Assembly: GCF_022414535.1 (NCBI RefSeq)
Contig: NZ_JADWYM010000005.1
Coordinates: forward strand, 124,001-188,000
Direction: 5' to 3'
DNA: 64,000 nucleotides
DNA from: Streptomyces sp. MUM 2J
Lineage (GTDB): Bacteria; Actinomycetota; Actinomycetes; Streptomycetales; Streptomycetaceae
Below, in pieces: positions 1 through 8,191 of the stretch. A program made the position numbers and the translations under genes. How positions within the stretch are numbered: position 1 is the first letter of the stretch; each line of letters opens with the position of its first letter. The notes below the pieces were generated by a model. The model saw only the letters and a list, made by a program, of their open reading frames with translations, had not been told where the DNA came from and did no database searches.

Positions 1-266
1 GTGGCCTGCCGGCGCATCGGCGCGGAGGCCGGGGGGAGGGGCTGCCCGGGGCGCGGCCGGGACGGCGGGACGCATCGCACCGGCGGACCCGTCGGGCGCG
101 CGCCACCACCGCCCACCCACCCGGCGGGAGCCCTCCCCCTCACCCGCCACCGATACGCCCCCACGGGAAACACCCCCACCAGGGCATGTCACAGGTCCGC
201 AGCAAAGCCGTCCCCGGAAGCCACGGCCCAGCACATCACGCTCCGGAAACAGGTACGTTCGAGAGC
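1..266. other. Left-edge sequence upstream of the Yip1-like gene
   Basis: About 265 bases precede the first supported start. I see no reading frame with convincing codon use and no RNA gene. It presumably holds the promoter of the gene that follows, but I cannot place one with confidence. Confidence 0.4.
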
Positions 267-1256
267 GTGGCAGGATTCAGGATCGGACGCGGCGGTCGTA
301 ACGACCGCGCCGCACAAGCGCGACCGCAGCACCCCCCGTACGGGCAGCAGGCACCGCAGGGACCGTCGCACGGCTACCCGCAGGCGCCGCAGCACCCGCA
401 CCCGCAGGGTCGGCAGCGCCCGCAGTACGGCGGCGCCGCCCCCGGCGGCTATCCCGGCGGTCCCGGCTACGGCGGCAACGGCAGCGGCAACGGATACGGC
501 GGCGGCCAGGACGAGCCGGAGTACTTCGGGGGCGACCCCCGGTACGCGCCCGGCCCGGCCGGCACCCCCGACCCGTACGCGGCGAACAACCCGGGCCACA
601 CCCAGGCGTTCTCGATCGACGACCGGGCCCCCTACGACGACGACGGCTACGGCGACGGCTACACCCAGGGCGGCACCTACCAGGCGGGGGCGGCCGCCCC
701 GCCCGGCCCGACCGGCCCGCGCCTGCACTGGAAGGAACTGCTGAAGGGGATCGTCCTCTCCCCCGACCGGACATTCCTGCGCATGCGCGACTACACGATG
801 TGGGGCCCGGCCCTGATCGTGACCTTCCTCTACGGCCTGCTCGCCGTCTTCGGCTTCGACGGGGCCCGCTCGGACGCCATCAACGCCACCCTGGCCAACG
901 CGATCCCGATCGTCCTGATCACGGCCGTCGCGATAGTGGTGTCGGCGTTCGTCCTGGGCGTCGTCACCCACAGCCTGGCACGCCAACTGGGCGGCGACGG
1001 TGCCTGGCAGCCCACGGTGGGCCTGTCCATGCTGATCATGTCCCTCACGGACGCCCCCCGCCTGGTCTTCGCGATGTTCGCGGGCGGCGACGCGACCTTC
1101 GTCCAGGTCCTCGGCTGGGTGACCTGGGTGGCGGCGGGCGCCCTGCTCACCCTGATGGTCAGCCGGTCCCACGACCTGCCCTGGCCGAAGGCGCTGGGCG
1201 CCAGCGCGATCCAGCTGATCGCCCTGCTGTCGATCGTGAAGCTCGGCACGTTCTGA
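267..1256 (+). CDS. Yip1-family membrane protein with Gly/Pro/Gln-rich N-terminus
   Basis: This 329-aa protein has two parts. Residues 1 to about 150 are disordered and rich in Gly, Pro, Gln and Tyr. The rest is hydrophobic with about five membrane segments, beginning after the motif LHWKELLKGIVLSPDRTF, which is typical of bacterial Yip1-domain proteins. The family is membrane-embedded and its bacterial role is unknown. The GTG start opens the sequence VAGFRIGRGGRNDR, which I recognise as the usual start in streptomycetes; an in-frame ATG at 186 would add 27 unlikely residues. A strong hairpin follows 25 bases after the stop, so it is probably the end of its transcript. Family call fairly sure, function unknown. 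Confidence 0.75.
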   Translation: MAGFRIGRGGRNDRAAQARPQHPPYGQQAPQGPSHGYPQAPQHPHPQGRQRPQYGGAAPGGYPGGPGYGGNGSGNGYGGGQDEPEYFGGDPRYAPGPAGTPDPYAANNPGHTQAFSIDDRAPYDDDGYGDGYTQGGTYQAGAAAPPGPTGPRLHWKELLKGIVLSPDRTFLRMRDYTMWGPALIVTFLYGLLAVFGFDGARSDAINATLANAIPIVLITAVAIVVSAFVLGVVTHSLARQLGGDGAWQPTVGLSMLIMSLTDAPRLVFAMFAGGDATFVQVLGWVTWVAAGALLTLMVSRSHDLPWPKALGASAIQLIALLSIVKLGTF

Positions 1257-1280
1257 CCCCGTCCCCCGCACGCCACGGAA

Positions 1281-1332
1281 GAGGCCCCCGGCCGCGCCCC
1301 TCGCCCCGCGAGACCGGCGCACCGGGGGCCTC
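1281..1332 (+). terminator. Hairpin terminator after the Yip1-like gene
   Basis: A perfect 11-bp stem pairs GAGGCCCCCGG (1281-1291) with CCGGGGGCCTC (1322-1332). It starts 25 bases after the stop codon of the gene ending at 1256. There is no clear T tract, as is common in Streptomyces. Confidence 0.6.
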
Positions 1333-1499
1333 CCCGGGCCGGTGTCATGGCCTGCGCCGGGCCCCGCCGACGGAAGATACGTGACATGCCGGCGGGCCGT
1401 CACTGTCCGCCACGAGGGGGCCGTCGGCGGGACGGGCCGCGGCGGCACCGTCGACCCGGCTCACCGCCCTCCGCTCCTCACCCCGACGTCATCCGCCGG

Positions 1500-1565
1500 T
1501 CAGAGCGCTTCCTTGTTCGCCCTGGGCGCGTCTCCCGACCTGTGCACGGGCGGCAGGACACTCCA
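1500..1565 (-). pseudogene. Displaced native 3' end of the phosphoribosyltransferase gene (AICE-1 left junction)
   Basis: Read on the minus strand these 66 bases end in TGA and encode a tail (WSVLPPVHRSGDAPRANKEAL) like the C-terminus of the intact gene at 14345-14854 (WSVLPPVHKSGEAPKENKEAL). By eye the two copies match without gaps at 54 of 66 bases. This copy uses G/C-ending codons like the chromosome, whereas the tail of the intact gene uses A/T-ending codons such as GTT TTG CCT CCA GTA CAT. I infer that this is the original chromosomal tail, cut off by integration of AICE-1, and that the element supplied a replacement. The two copies share ACACTCCA at 1558-1565 and 14403-14410 at the inner edge, a candidate crossover region. 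Confidence 0.8.
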
Positions 1566-1643
1566 GACGCCGTTGACTGGATGAGGGTAGTTCCGCAGGT
1601 ACCTTTACGCAGGTCAACGCGGTAGCCAGGGCAGACGCACGGA

Positions 1644-1676
1644 AACGCGAGGCCGGCGGATGCTCAGCCTCGCGTT
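1644..1676 (-). terminator. Hairpin terminator downstream of the serine integrase
   Basis: A perfect 10-bp stem pairs AACGCGAGGC (1644-1653) with GCCTCGCGTT (1667-1676), 30 bases beyond the integrase stop on the minus strand and just inside the left junction. Confidence 0.65.
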
Positions 1677-1705
1677 CTGGGGTGCTGGTGGGTCACTCGT
1701 TGCGG

Positions 1706-3127
1706 TCAGCGCCACACGGGCTCGATCAAACTCGGGTCGAACCGGCGCTTCCCCCTCCCGGCGGGATGTATGAGAACCGTCGACAGGCTGTGCAAGATCA
1801 GGGCTTGCTGACGCTCGATCGGGAGAGACCGGAAGTCCTCGTTGCTGTCGACGGTCAGTGTGGCCGGCTGCCGCCGATCCTTGCTGTGCCGTGCCCGTTC
1901 CAGTTTCAACTCGTCACGCCGTCGCTCCAGGTCGGGCAGGAGCTGAAGCAGGGTCGAGACGGTGATCTCCTTGACCTTTGCAGCCTGTGTCAAGGCAGAG
2001 ATGTCCGCCTCAACATCAGCAAGTGCGGAAGCGTTCGGCCACGGCTCATCCCCTTGCACTGTGGTGCTTGCGGCCCTCTCTCGCTGCTCAGCCAGAACGA
2101 GGCTGATCACGAACTCGTCGACGGATTCACCAGCTCGTCCTACCTTCCCGCAACCACCGTTCACCACGGAGCACTGATAGCTGAAGGTAGAACCCTTGGA
2201 GTTCGCATTCCGTCGCCTGTTGATCTGCCCTCGAATCTTGGCGTGACAGAGTCCGCAGCGAGCGATCCCGGACAGCAGATACTTCCGCGCCAGCGAACGG
2301 CCGGGGAACTTCTGCTTACGCTCTGCAACCACAGCGCACACCGCTTCCCATTCCTCAACGGTGTTGATCGTCTCCCACTGACCGATGACCGGCTGTCCGT
2401 CATCATCGAGAAGGATCTCGCCCCGATAGGTGCGGTAACCGCACAGCCGCGGGTTGGTCAGCATGCGCTCGACCAGATGGTGAGGGAGCCGCGTGGTGCC
2501 CTCACGGGGATGTGCGAGGCCCCGGCGCTGCCAATCCGTCCGGATGGTGCCGATGCGAACACCGGCCAGCAGTTGACTCTGCGCTGCACGGATGTGCTCT
2601 GCGGCAACAGGGTCGACGGTCCGACCGTCTGACTGCCAGCCATAGGGGGCCGGCCCACCACTGGACTTGCCCTGTCGTGCCAGTTCGAGGTGCTTGCGCT
2701 GGATACGACGGGACGCGTCGTGAGACGACTTGTTCGCGAACGCCACCATCACACGGGCCATGGTGCGGCCGTCGGCCGCACCGAGGTTCACGTCGTTGGT
2801 GACGGTGGCGAACACCCGTCGCTTGCGCTCGTCAAAGAGATCAATGAGACGTTCAAGATCCTTGGGCTGACGCGCGAGCCGATCGAGGTCGTAGGCCACG
2901 ACACCATCAATCAGCCCATTCGCCAAGTCGCTCAGCATCAGCTCGAACTCAGGCCGCCGGACATTCCGCTTGTACGCGGAGACGTCGTTGTCCTCGTAGA
3001 CCTTGGCAACCGCCCATCCCCGAAGGTCCGCAAGACGCTCGCAGTCCTCACGTTGGCGTGCGACCCCAAGACCATCACCCTCGTCATCCCGCGAGATGCG
3101 CGTGTAAACCGCAACCCTGAGCGCCAC
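1706..3127 (-). CDS. Large serine recombinase (site-specific integrase of AICE-1)
   Basis: This 473-aa enzyme catalyses integration and excision through a serine-linked DNA break. The N-terminal resolvase domain shows YTRISRDDEG with the catalytic serine at residue 12, followed by VARQREDCERLA and the YDLDRLARQPKDLERLI region. A recombinase domain follows, then a zinc ribbon (CGLCHAKIRG with YQCSVVNGGCGK) and a C-terminal coiled segment, the usual order of phiC31/TP901-type integrases. I chose the GTG at 3127 because AGGGGAGGG lies just upstream; an ATG at 3169 would add 14 residues. The gene lies next to the left junction and points at it, so it is the integrase of this element. The probable target is the 3' end of the phosphoribosyltransferase gene. 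Confidence 0.93.
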   Translation of the reverse strand: MALRVAVYTRISRDDEGDGLGVARQREDCERLADLRGWAVAKVYEDNDVSAYKRNVRRPEFELMLSDLANGLIDGVVAYDLDRLARQPKDLERLIDLFDERKRRVFATVTNDVNLGAADGRTMARVMVAFANKSSHDASRRIQRKHLELARQGKSSGGPAPYGWQSDGRTVDPVAAEHIRAAQSQLLAGVRIGTIRTDWQRRGLAHPREGTTRLPHHLVERMLTNPRLCGYRTYRGEILLDDDGQPVIGQWETINTVEEWEAVCAVVAERKQKFPGRSLARKYLLSGIARCGLCHAKIRGQINRRRNANSKGSTFSYQCSVVNGGCGKVGRAGESVDEFVISLVLAEQRERAASTTVQGDEPWPNASALADVEADISALTQAAKVKEITVSTLLQLLPDLERRRDELKLERARHSKDRRQPATLTVDSNEDFRSLPIERQQALILHSLSTVLIHPAGRGKRRFDPSLIEPVWR

Positions 3128-3250
3128 CGCTAGGCCCTCCCCTGGAGAACGAGTAGGCGATGCACCCACTCCTCATCCCTCGTCGGCGCATGGCGAAGGT
3201 GCTTCGCGATCCATTCGTCCTTCGACATCACAGGCTCACGCTTTGCGGGC

Positions 3251-4648
3251 TCAGCCCTGCGAGACATCCGAGTCACCCCCATCCCCGTCGGCGAGCGCTT
3301 CGCGGGCGGTCTCGCGGTTGAGTTGGATATCGCGATGGATGTTGGCGGCGAGCCAGGATTCGCCGGGGGTGTGGCCGTGTCCGGCGTAGGTCCAGTGGGC
3401 GAGGGTCAGGGTGGTCGCCTCCGCGGCGTCGGGGTCGGGCAGGCCGAGGGCTTCGCGCTGCTGCTGAGCGCGGTAGTCGGCGCGGACCTGGCGGAGGGCG
3501 CCGAGGGTGGTGGAGTAGCGGCGGGAGCGGGTGGAGAAGTGGCCGCGGAAGCCGATCATGTGGGCCCAGTCCCGGAGCTTGCGGTCCGGGTAGAGCGGGT
3601 GGAGGTCGAGGCAGGCTTCGATCAGGTGGCGGGGGTGGTCGGCGATGTCGAGGAGGTCCAGGGCCTCCTTGTTTCCGACGCGGCGGTCGACGGTGCCGGT
3701 GGTCTCGGCGGCTTTGGTGGCGTACTTGGCGACGTAGGAGGCGACGGCCTGTTCCGTGATCTCCTCGCCGTCGCCGAAGGCGCCGATGGGCTGCACGTCG
3801 AGTTGGGCGCCCCAGCGCAGGGTTCGGGCGGGCTGGTCACCGGCCGGGGGCACGTCGACCGCCACGCGGGCGGCGGCAGCCTTGATCGCGTCGGTGAGGA
3901 GGTCCAGGGTGGCCCAGGTCGGGGGTGGGGAGTCCGGTCCCTCGGGGCCGTCGAAGCGGATGACGGCATGGAAGTGGACGGCCCCGCGCTTCTGGTACTC
4001 GGCGACCTTGCCGAAGGAGACGCGGGACTGTTCGCGGGCGTCCTTCTGCGTGAGTCCGGCCCGCTTGGCGATCTCCCGGCGCAGGTAGATCGTGAAGTAC
4101 CGCCAGAGTTCCGAAGCGTGGTTGTTCCACAGCACGGCGGCGGCGTAGTCGTACGTCTCCGGATCAAGGGGAGTGCCGAGTTCCGGGGCGTCCTCGGCGT
4201 GGCGGGTGCCGCAGCGGCAGGGCCGGTTCCCCGGACGGTTGTGGACCGGCCCGAACGACGGGGCGGTCAGGGTGGCGAACACCCGGGGGTGATCCCGGAC
4301 GGTGTCCGGGGTGCCTTTGACGGGGTCGCCGACCAGGCCTGCGCGGATCAGGTGGTAGGTGTCCCCGGCGTAGGTCCAGGCGCATGAGGGGCAGCGGGAG
4401 GCGCGGCGGTTTCCGCAGGCGATGCGGAGACGGCGGCCGGGTTCGCTGTCCGTGGTGTAGCTGTGCAGGACCCGGCCGGTGGCCCGGTCACGGGTGACTG
4501 TGGAGCCCTGGAGGTGGATCGGGTTGGAGCAGCCGCCGGTGCGGCGGATCTGGTCCTGCATTCGGTCGAAGCCGGGGGAGCCGGCCAGCCTCAGCAGGTC
4601 GGCGAGGGTGGCCGGGTCCAGGCCCGCCACGACGGCGGAGTCGGTCAC
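3251..4648 (-). CDS. RepSA-like rolling-circle replication initiator of AICE-1
   Basis: This 465-aa protein belongs to the replication initiators of pSAM2-type elements. It has Cys pairs near residues 79-90 (CGN..CPSC) and 144-146, then the metal-binding HUH motif in VHFHAVIRFDG (about residues 224-234) and the YVAKYATK motif (305-312) that should hold the nicking tyrosine. It would nick the origin so that the excised circle can replicate before transfer. The GTG start overlaps the stop of the preceding SpdD-like gene (GTGA), so the two are translationally coupled. The AICE-2 protein at 17842-19185 has the same layout with clearly diverged sequence. Confidence 0.88.
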   Translation of the reverse strand: MTDSAVVAGLDPATLADLLRLAGSPGFDRMQDQIRRTGGCSNPIHLQGSTVTRDRATGRVLHSYTTDSEPGRRLRIACGNRRASRCPSCAWTYAGDTYHLIRAGLVGDPVKGTPDTVRDHPRVFATLTAPSFGPVHNRPGNRPCRCGTRHAEDAPELGTPLDPETYDYAAAVLWNNHASELWRYFTIYLRREIAKRAGLTQKDAREQSRVSFGKVAEYQKRGAVHFHAVIRFDGPEGPDSPPPTWATLDLLTDAIKAAAARVAVDVPPAGDQPARTLRWGAQLDVQPIGAFGDGEEITEQAVASYVAKYATKAAETTGTVDRRVGNKEALDLLDIADHPRHLIEACLDLHPLYPDRKLRDWAHMIGFRGHFSTRSRRYSTTLGALRQVRADYRAQQQREALGLPDPDAAEATTLTLAHWTYAGHGHTPGESWLAANIHRDIQLNRETAREALADGDGGDSDVSQG

Positions 4649-4950
4649 GCCCGGTTCTCCTTGAGGATCGAGCGGATGACCACGGCGCAGACCGTCACGG
4701 ATGCGGCGGTGACGGCGACCGCGAGGAGCATGGAGACCAGGACCGCGCCCACGACCAGGACCACGGCGCCGCCGCCGGCCACCAGGGCGAGCGTGCTGCC
4801 GGCGGTGAGCCGAACGGTGGGCCGGTCGGCGGAGGGTGCGGCCGGAACCGGGGTGTGCGCGGGGGCGTAGGGCACCGGGGTGTAGACGGGGGGAGCCGTG
4901 GGGGTGGGAGCCGGAGCGGTGTCCTGGGGCGGGTACTTCGGGGTGAACAC
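4645..4950 (-). CDS. SpdD-like small membrane spread protein
   Basis: This is a 101-aa protein. Residues 1-45 are rich in Pro, Ala and Thr (MFTPKYPPQDTAPAPTPTAP) and about 50-95 form two hydrophobic segments. Small proteins of this build lie directly upstream of rep in pSAM2-type elements and are called Spd because they help the element spread between hyphal compartments. The GTG start has AAAGGA upstream. Its last codons overlap the rep start. The Spd role is inferred from position and build, not from a catalytic motif. Confidence 0.7.
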   Translation of the reverse strand: MFTPKYPPQDTAPAPTPTAPPVYTPVPYAPAHTPVPAAPSADRPTVRLTAGSTLALVAGGGAVVLVVGAVLVSMLLAVAVTAASVTVCAVVIRSILKENRA

Positions 4951-4974
4951 GCGGGTGATCCTTTCTGCGGGCGA

Positions 4975-5130
4975 TCAGTCGAGGAGCGCGGCGACGACAG
5001 GGGCGAGAACGCTGTGCGCGACGAGGTAGCCCCCGAGGAGGAGCAGGGCGACCAGCCAGCGCGGCGGGCGGGCGAGCTGGACGCCGAGCACGGAGACGAC
5101 GAGCACGACGAACCAGAGCGGGACGTTCAT
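4975..5130 (-). CDS. 51-aa two-segment membrane protein in the AICE-1 spread operon
   Basis: The short frame reads MNVPLWFVVLVVSVLGVQLA followed by a charged turn and a second hydrophobic stretch, ending LAPVVAALLD. It is nearly all membrane segment with an arginine-rich turn between the helices. A GGGAG-type ribosome site (CGGGAGATCACCGCC) precedes the ATG. It sits between the 60-aa Zn-like protein and the SpdD-like protein, the position occupied by the 64-aa membrane protein at 19538-19732 in AICE-2. Function unknown; probably another spread protein. Confidence 0.7.
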   Translation of the reverse strand: MNVPLWFVVLVVSVLGVQLARPPRWLVALLLLGGYLVAHSVLAPVVAALLD

Positions 5131-5145
5131 GGCGGTGATCTCCCG

Positions 5146-5328
5146 TCAGGCCTTGCAGCGGTGGGTGCGGGCGGCGAGTTCGGCAGCGGCGCGGCTGTCG
5201 TACTCGGCGGAGAAGTCGCAGTTGGGTGCCGTGCAGGCGGCGAGGTGGCGGTGACGGCCGCGGGCCAGGAAGGAGGCGACCTGTACCGGGCCGATCCGGC
5301 GGACGTTGCGGAACCTGGGGCCGGTCAT
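5146..5328 (-). CDS. Mobile element transfer protein, 60 aa
   Basis: The protein MTGPRFRNVRRIGPVQVASF...HRCKA is the short basic protein commonly annotated as mobile element transfer protein in streptomycete AICEs. It has two cysteines in CTAPNCDFSAEYDSRAAAELAARTHRC with histidine near the end, suggesting a small metal-binding fold. The ATG shares its A with the TGA of the upstream gene (TGATG), so the two are coupled. A close counterpart lies at 19743-19934 in AICE-2. Its biochemical role is not known to me. Confidence 0.8.
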   Translation of the reverse strand: MTGPRFRNVRRIGPVQVASFLARGRHRHLAACTAPNCDFSAEYDSRAAAELAARTHRCKA

Positions 5329-5510
5329 CAGTGGGCGTCCTCTCCGGTGAAGTCGCGAACGTGGTCGGCGAGCCACTGCCGGATCTCGGGCTGTTCGGCG
5401 TCGGTGGCCTGGTTGATCGCGGCCTCACCGAGGGCGAGGGCATCGACGAGCCGGTTGCGGCGGGTCAGCTCTGCGGCGTGCTCCAGGGCCGAGCGGATGG
5501 CGGGGCGCAT
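5328..5510 (-). CDS. Small AICE protein, 60 aa (helical, function unknown)
   Basis: The protein reads MRPAIRSALEHAAELTRRNR and ends EIRQWLADHVRDFTGEDAH. It is probably all alpha-helical and acidic at the C-terminus. A homologue (about half identical by eye, same C-terminal RQWL.DHV.DFTGE) lies at the equivalent place in AICE-2 (19934-20134), so it is a conserved part of the transfer module. It is coupled to the transfer protein downstream by a TGATG overlap. I do not recognise a function. Confidence 0.75.
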   Translation of the reverse strand: MRPAIRSALEHAAELTRRNRLVDALALGEAAINQATDAEQPEIRQWLADHVRDFTGEDAH

Positions 5511-5526
5511 GGCGTTCGTCTCCCTG

Positions 5527-6207
5527 TCAGAGGTGGGCGGCGACGGCGGGCGTCATGGACGGAGGCAGGCCGAGCCGGACGCGGACGACGTCGGGGTCGG
5601 CGGGATGGCCGGTGGTGGCGTGGTGCTCTGCCGCGAGAGCGCGGACGCGGTCGACGAGGGCGGGCGGCAGAGCGACGACAGGAGCCGGGGGCGGGGTGGT
5701 TGCCGCGTCGGGAGCAGCGGGAGGTGGCGAGGCCGGGAAGGCGTCACGCTGAGGTTCGTCGACCGTGGGCGGAGCGGAGGGCTGTTCGGCGTCCGGGGCC
5801 GGGGACATCGAGGCCGAAGGCTTCTCAGGAGTTCGGGGCTCGTGGGCGAGGAGCGTTCCGCCGAAGAAGGCGACGGCCGGCCACCCCGCCACCACCACGC
5901 GAAGCGACGCGGGGACACGGTCCAGGTCGAGGAGGCCGGCCGTGGCCACGTTGGCGCCGAGGGACGCGGATAGGGCGACCAGGAACCACAGCCGCGCTCC
6001 CCCGGCCGGTTGTCCGGCACGCTGATGTGCGCGCATCCGGCGCCAAGCGGCGACCAGCAGCAGGTCGACGCTGACCGGGTAGGCCCACGCCTTCCAGCCG
6101 CCCTGTCCTGCCGCCTCCGCAAGGTCGTGCAGGTGGGCGAAGGACAGAGCGCCGGCGATGACGGCCTGGACGATCACGGCGTCCACGCGGGCGAGGCGGG
6201 CAGGCAT
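5527..6207 (-). CDS. spdB: SpdB-like DUF2637 membrane protein
   Basis: This 226-aa protein has four hydrophobic segments in its first 130 residues, with the DUF2637 signature VDLLLVAAWRRM and SLGANVATAGLLDL, then a Pro-rich linker and a C-terminal helical part (VRALAAEHHATTGHPADPDVVRVRLGL) that resembles a small DNA-binding tail. SpdB proteins of pSAM2 and pIJ101-type plasmids work with TraB in intramycelial spread. The ATG at 6207 is preceded by GGAAGGAGG with good spacing; the open frame runs further upstream but lacks a better start. Confidence 0.82.
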   Translation of the reverse strand: MPARLARVDAVIVQAVIAGALSFAHLHDLAEAAGQGGWKAWAYPVSVDLLLVAAWRRMRAHQRAGQPAGGARLWFLVALSASLGANVATAGLLDLDRVPASLRVVVAGWPAVAFFGGTLLAHEPRTPEKPSASMSPAPDAEQPSAPPTVDEPQRDAFPASPPPAAPDAATTPPPAPVVALPPALVDRVRALAAEHHATTGHPADPDVVRVRLGLPPSMTPAVAAHL

Positions 6208-6292
6208 CGGCTCGTCCTCCTTCCGGTTCGAGGCATGGGAGGGGTAGGGACGTGGCGCGAGGCGGTCACGCCGACCGTGGGAACAGAGGTGG

Positions 6293-7660
6293 TTACTCGG
6301 CCGCCGGGCGCACGGTCGGTGCGGCGCCGGCGACGGAGGCCGGTCCGGCAGGCTCGACGGCGACGGCGGGCCGGAAGGCGTCGAGCCGGGGAAGTTCCGG
6401 CACGAGGGCGGAGGTTGCGCCGCAGACGGCAGCGGCCTCGTCGAGGGTGAGATGCGGCGAGCGGGCGCGGGCCCAGCCGCCGGAGGAGTCGCCGACGACG
6501 GCGACACCGGGACGCTCCGCGGGGATGGCGGTTGCGGCGAGCGCGGCTTCAGGGGAGATGTCGGCGAGCGCCATGTTCGCCGAGGACTCGTCGTTCACGC
6601 GGTGGCAGATACGGCCGGTGAGCTGGGCGCGGAGCATGGTGGCGCCCTTGCCGAGTTCGGAGCCGAAGCGCTGCCCGCACACCTCCAGGTAGATGCCGGC
6701 CGCGCGGCCGAGCTGGGCGATGCGGATGAGCTTGGTGACCATGGCGTCACGTCGCTTCTCGTCGTCCCGGCTCGCGGCGAGGAAGAGTTCCGCCACCTCG
6801 TCGACGACGACCACGACCGGAACGGGCCGTACCTTCTCGGGCAGCCCCCACACGTCCGAGGTGAGGACGGTGTCCGGTCCGACGGCGGAGCTGAGTCCGA
6901 TCAGCCGGAACCGCGCCTCCATCTCCTCCAGCAGTGCGTCAAGGAGTTCGTCGGCCGGGTCCGGGGAATCGGCGAGCGCCGACAGGCGGGGCGCGAACGG
7001 CGCGAGTTCGACGCCCCACTTGCAGTCGATCCCGACAAGCACGACCGGTTGGCGAGCGAGGCCGCAGAGCAGGTTGCGCAGGTACACCGACTTGCCGGAC
7101 TGCGTTGCACCGAGGATGAGTTCATGCGGCACGGCCCGGAAATCCCGGACATGCCACCGCCCGTCGTCACGCAGCGCCAGCGGTAGCGTGAGCAGGTCCC
7201 CGCCCTTCAGCCGCCGCGGAGGACGCCGCACGTCCGCGAGCACATCCCAGCCGATGAGCCGCAGTTCGAGCCAACCGGGCTTGGTCGGCCGGATGTGGAC
7301 GGCGTGAGCGGCCCACGCATGCCGCAACCGGTCGGCCGAGGCAATGAAGTCCTCCGGTGCCTGCCCGGCCGCCATCCGAAGCCGCATGACGAGTCCGGAC
7401 CCGGTCGGCAACGGGAACGACCGACGGGGCGGAACAGGAGCCGCTTCGCGCCCGATCAGCCGAGCCGTGGCCCGGCGGACGGCCGAGGCCGGGACCGTCA
7501 GGCCGCAGGCGTCCATCGTGGCCCGGTAGGTGGTGACCACGCGCAGCGCGACCAGCGGATACCCGACGAGCCACCAGAACACGACCGGCATACGCCGACG
7601 CAGCAGCAGCGCGACGAGCGCCACCAGGCACAGCACAAGGGTCCACACGGTGTCGGCCAC
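6293..7660 (-). CDS. traB: TraB-type FtsK/SpoIIIE DNA translocase of AICE-1
   Basis: This 455-aa ATPase should move double-stranded element DNA between mycelia. Two N-terminal membrane segments (about residues 5-20 and 25-42) are followed by the FtsK motor: Walker A GATQSGKS at 184-191 and a Walker B of the VVVVVDEVAELF form near residue 290, then the YLEVCGQRFG and LRAQLTGRICHRV stretch typical of AICE translocases. The GTG start lies five bases after the stop of the SCO3933-like gene and leaves both membrane helices intact. The AICE-2 protein at 21088-22479 is a close paralogue. Confidence 0.9.
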   Translation of the reverse strand: MADTVWTLVLCLVALVALLLRRRMPVVFWWLVGYPLVALRVVTTYRATMDACGLTVPASAVRRATARLIGREAAPVPPRRSFPLPTGSGLVMRLRMAAGQAPEDFIASADRLRHAWAAHAVHIRPTKPGWLELRLIGWDVLADVRRPPRRLKGGDLLTLPLALRDDGRWHVRDFRAVPHELILGATQSGKSVYLRNLLCGLARQPVVLVGIDCKWGVELAPFAPRLSALADSPDPADELLDALLEEMEARFRLIGLSSAVGPDTVLTSDVWGLPEKVRPVPVVVVVDEVAELFLAASRDDEKRRDAMVTKLIRIAQLGRAAGIYLEVCGQRFGSELGKGATMLRAQLTGRICHRVNDESSANMALADISPEAALAATAIPAERPGVAVVGDSSGGWARARSPHLTLDEAAAVCGATSALVPELPRLDAFRPAVAVEPAGPASVAGAAPTVRPAAE

Positions 7661-7665
7661 GGCGC

Positions 7666-8013
7666 TCAGCCCTTCACCGACGCGGGAGCGGTGACCATGA
7701 CGGCGTCCGCCCGGTAGGCGATGCCGTGACGCATCCGGCCGCCGAACTCGCTCTCCCACGGACGGGCGACCAAGCCGGACAGAACGACCGGCACACCCAT
7801 CACCAGGCCCTCACCGACACCCGCCTCCGGAACCGTCACCTTGATCATGTCCGAACCGCCCTGCGCGATGAACACCAGCTCCAGGACCATGAGCCGCTGG
7901 TTCGTCACCGGGTCCACGGCCACTTCGCCGGTCTGACGGTCCTTCACCTTCACCTCGGGCAGCTTGGTGACGAGCAGCGTTGCGGCCGAGGCGTCTACGG
8001 GGATGACACGCAT
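7666..8013 (-). CDS. SCO3933-family regulatory protein (Pra position)
   Basis: This 115-aa protein begins MRVIPVDASAATLLVTKLPEVKVKDRQTGE and contains GLVARPWESEFGGRMRHGIAYRA, the signature of the SCO3933 family that lies immediately upstream of the translocase gene in many AICEs. The position corresponds to pra of pSAM2, an activator of replication and excision, but whether this family is a true Pra equivalent is inference. The start has GAGGTTCAGGAA before the ATG. Three CTAGAC operator half-sites lie in the region upstream of it. Confidence 0.8.
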   Translation of the reverse strand: MRVIPVDASAATLLVTKLPEVKVKDRQTGEVAVDPVTNQRLMVLELVFIAQGGSDMIKVTVPEAGVGEGLVMGVPVVLSGLVARPWESEFGGRMRHGIAYRADAVMVTAPASVKG

Positions 8014-8064
8014 TTCCTGAACCTCACTGGTAGGCGGCGCCCTGTTGAGCCCCGCTCGAACTGG

Positions 8065-8162
8065 ATACCCCCCTAGACAGCGCAGGGAGTGGCCACCCCA
8101 ACTGCCTAGGGGGGTTGACACCAACAGTAAACCGACGCCCCGTCAACTGTCTAGGGGGGTAT
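8065..8162. promoter_or_regulatory. Three CTAGAC-type operators upstream of the AICE-1 transfer operon
   Basis: Three copies of one motif occur: ATACCCCCCTAGACAG (8065-8080), CTGCCTAGGGGGGTT (8102-8116) and CTGTCTAGGGGGGTAT (8147-8162). The first is inverted relative to the other two. They occupy the region upstream of the gene starting at 8013. The same half-site forms full palindromes at 9889-9904 and 10456-10471, so one regulator probably binds all of them and silences transfer, as KorSA does in pSAM2. Confidence 0.75.
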
Positions 8163-8191
8163 ACGGGCGAGTCTCGGGCGGCAGGTACGAG

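Noticed and set aside
1682..2632. Plus-strand frame opposite the serine integrase
   Set aside because: The integrase on the other strand has catalytic motifs; this frame has none.
3323..4387. Plus-strand frame opposite the AICE-1 rep gene
   Set aside because: Gly/Val-rich antisense shadow of a well-supported Rep.
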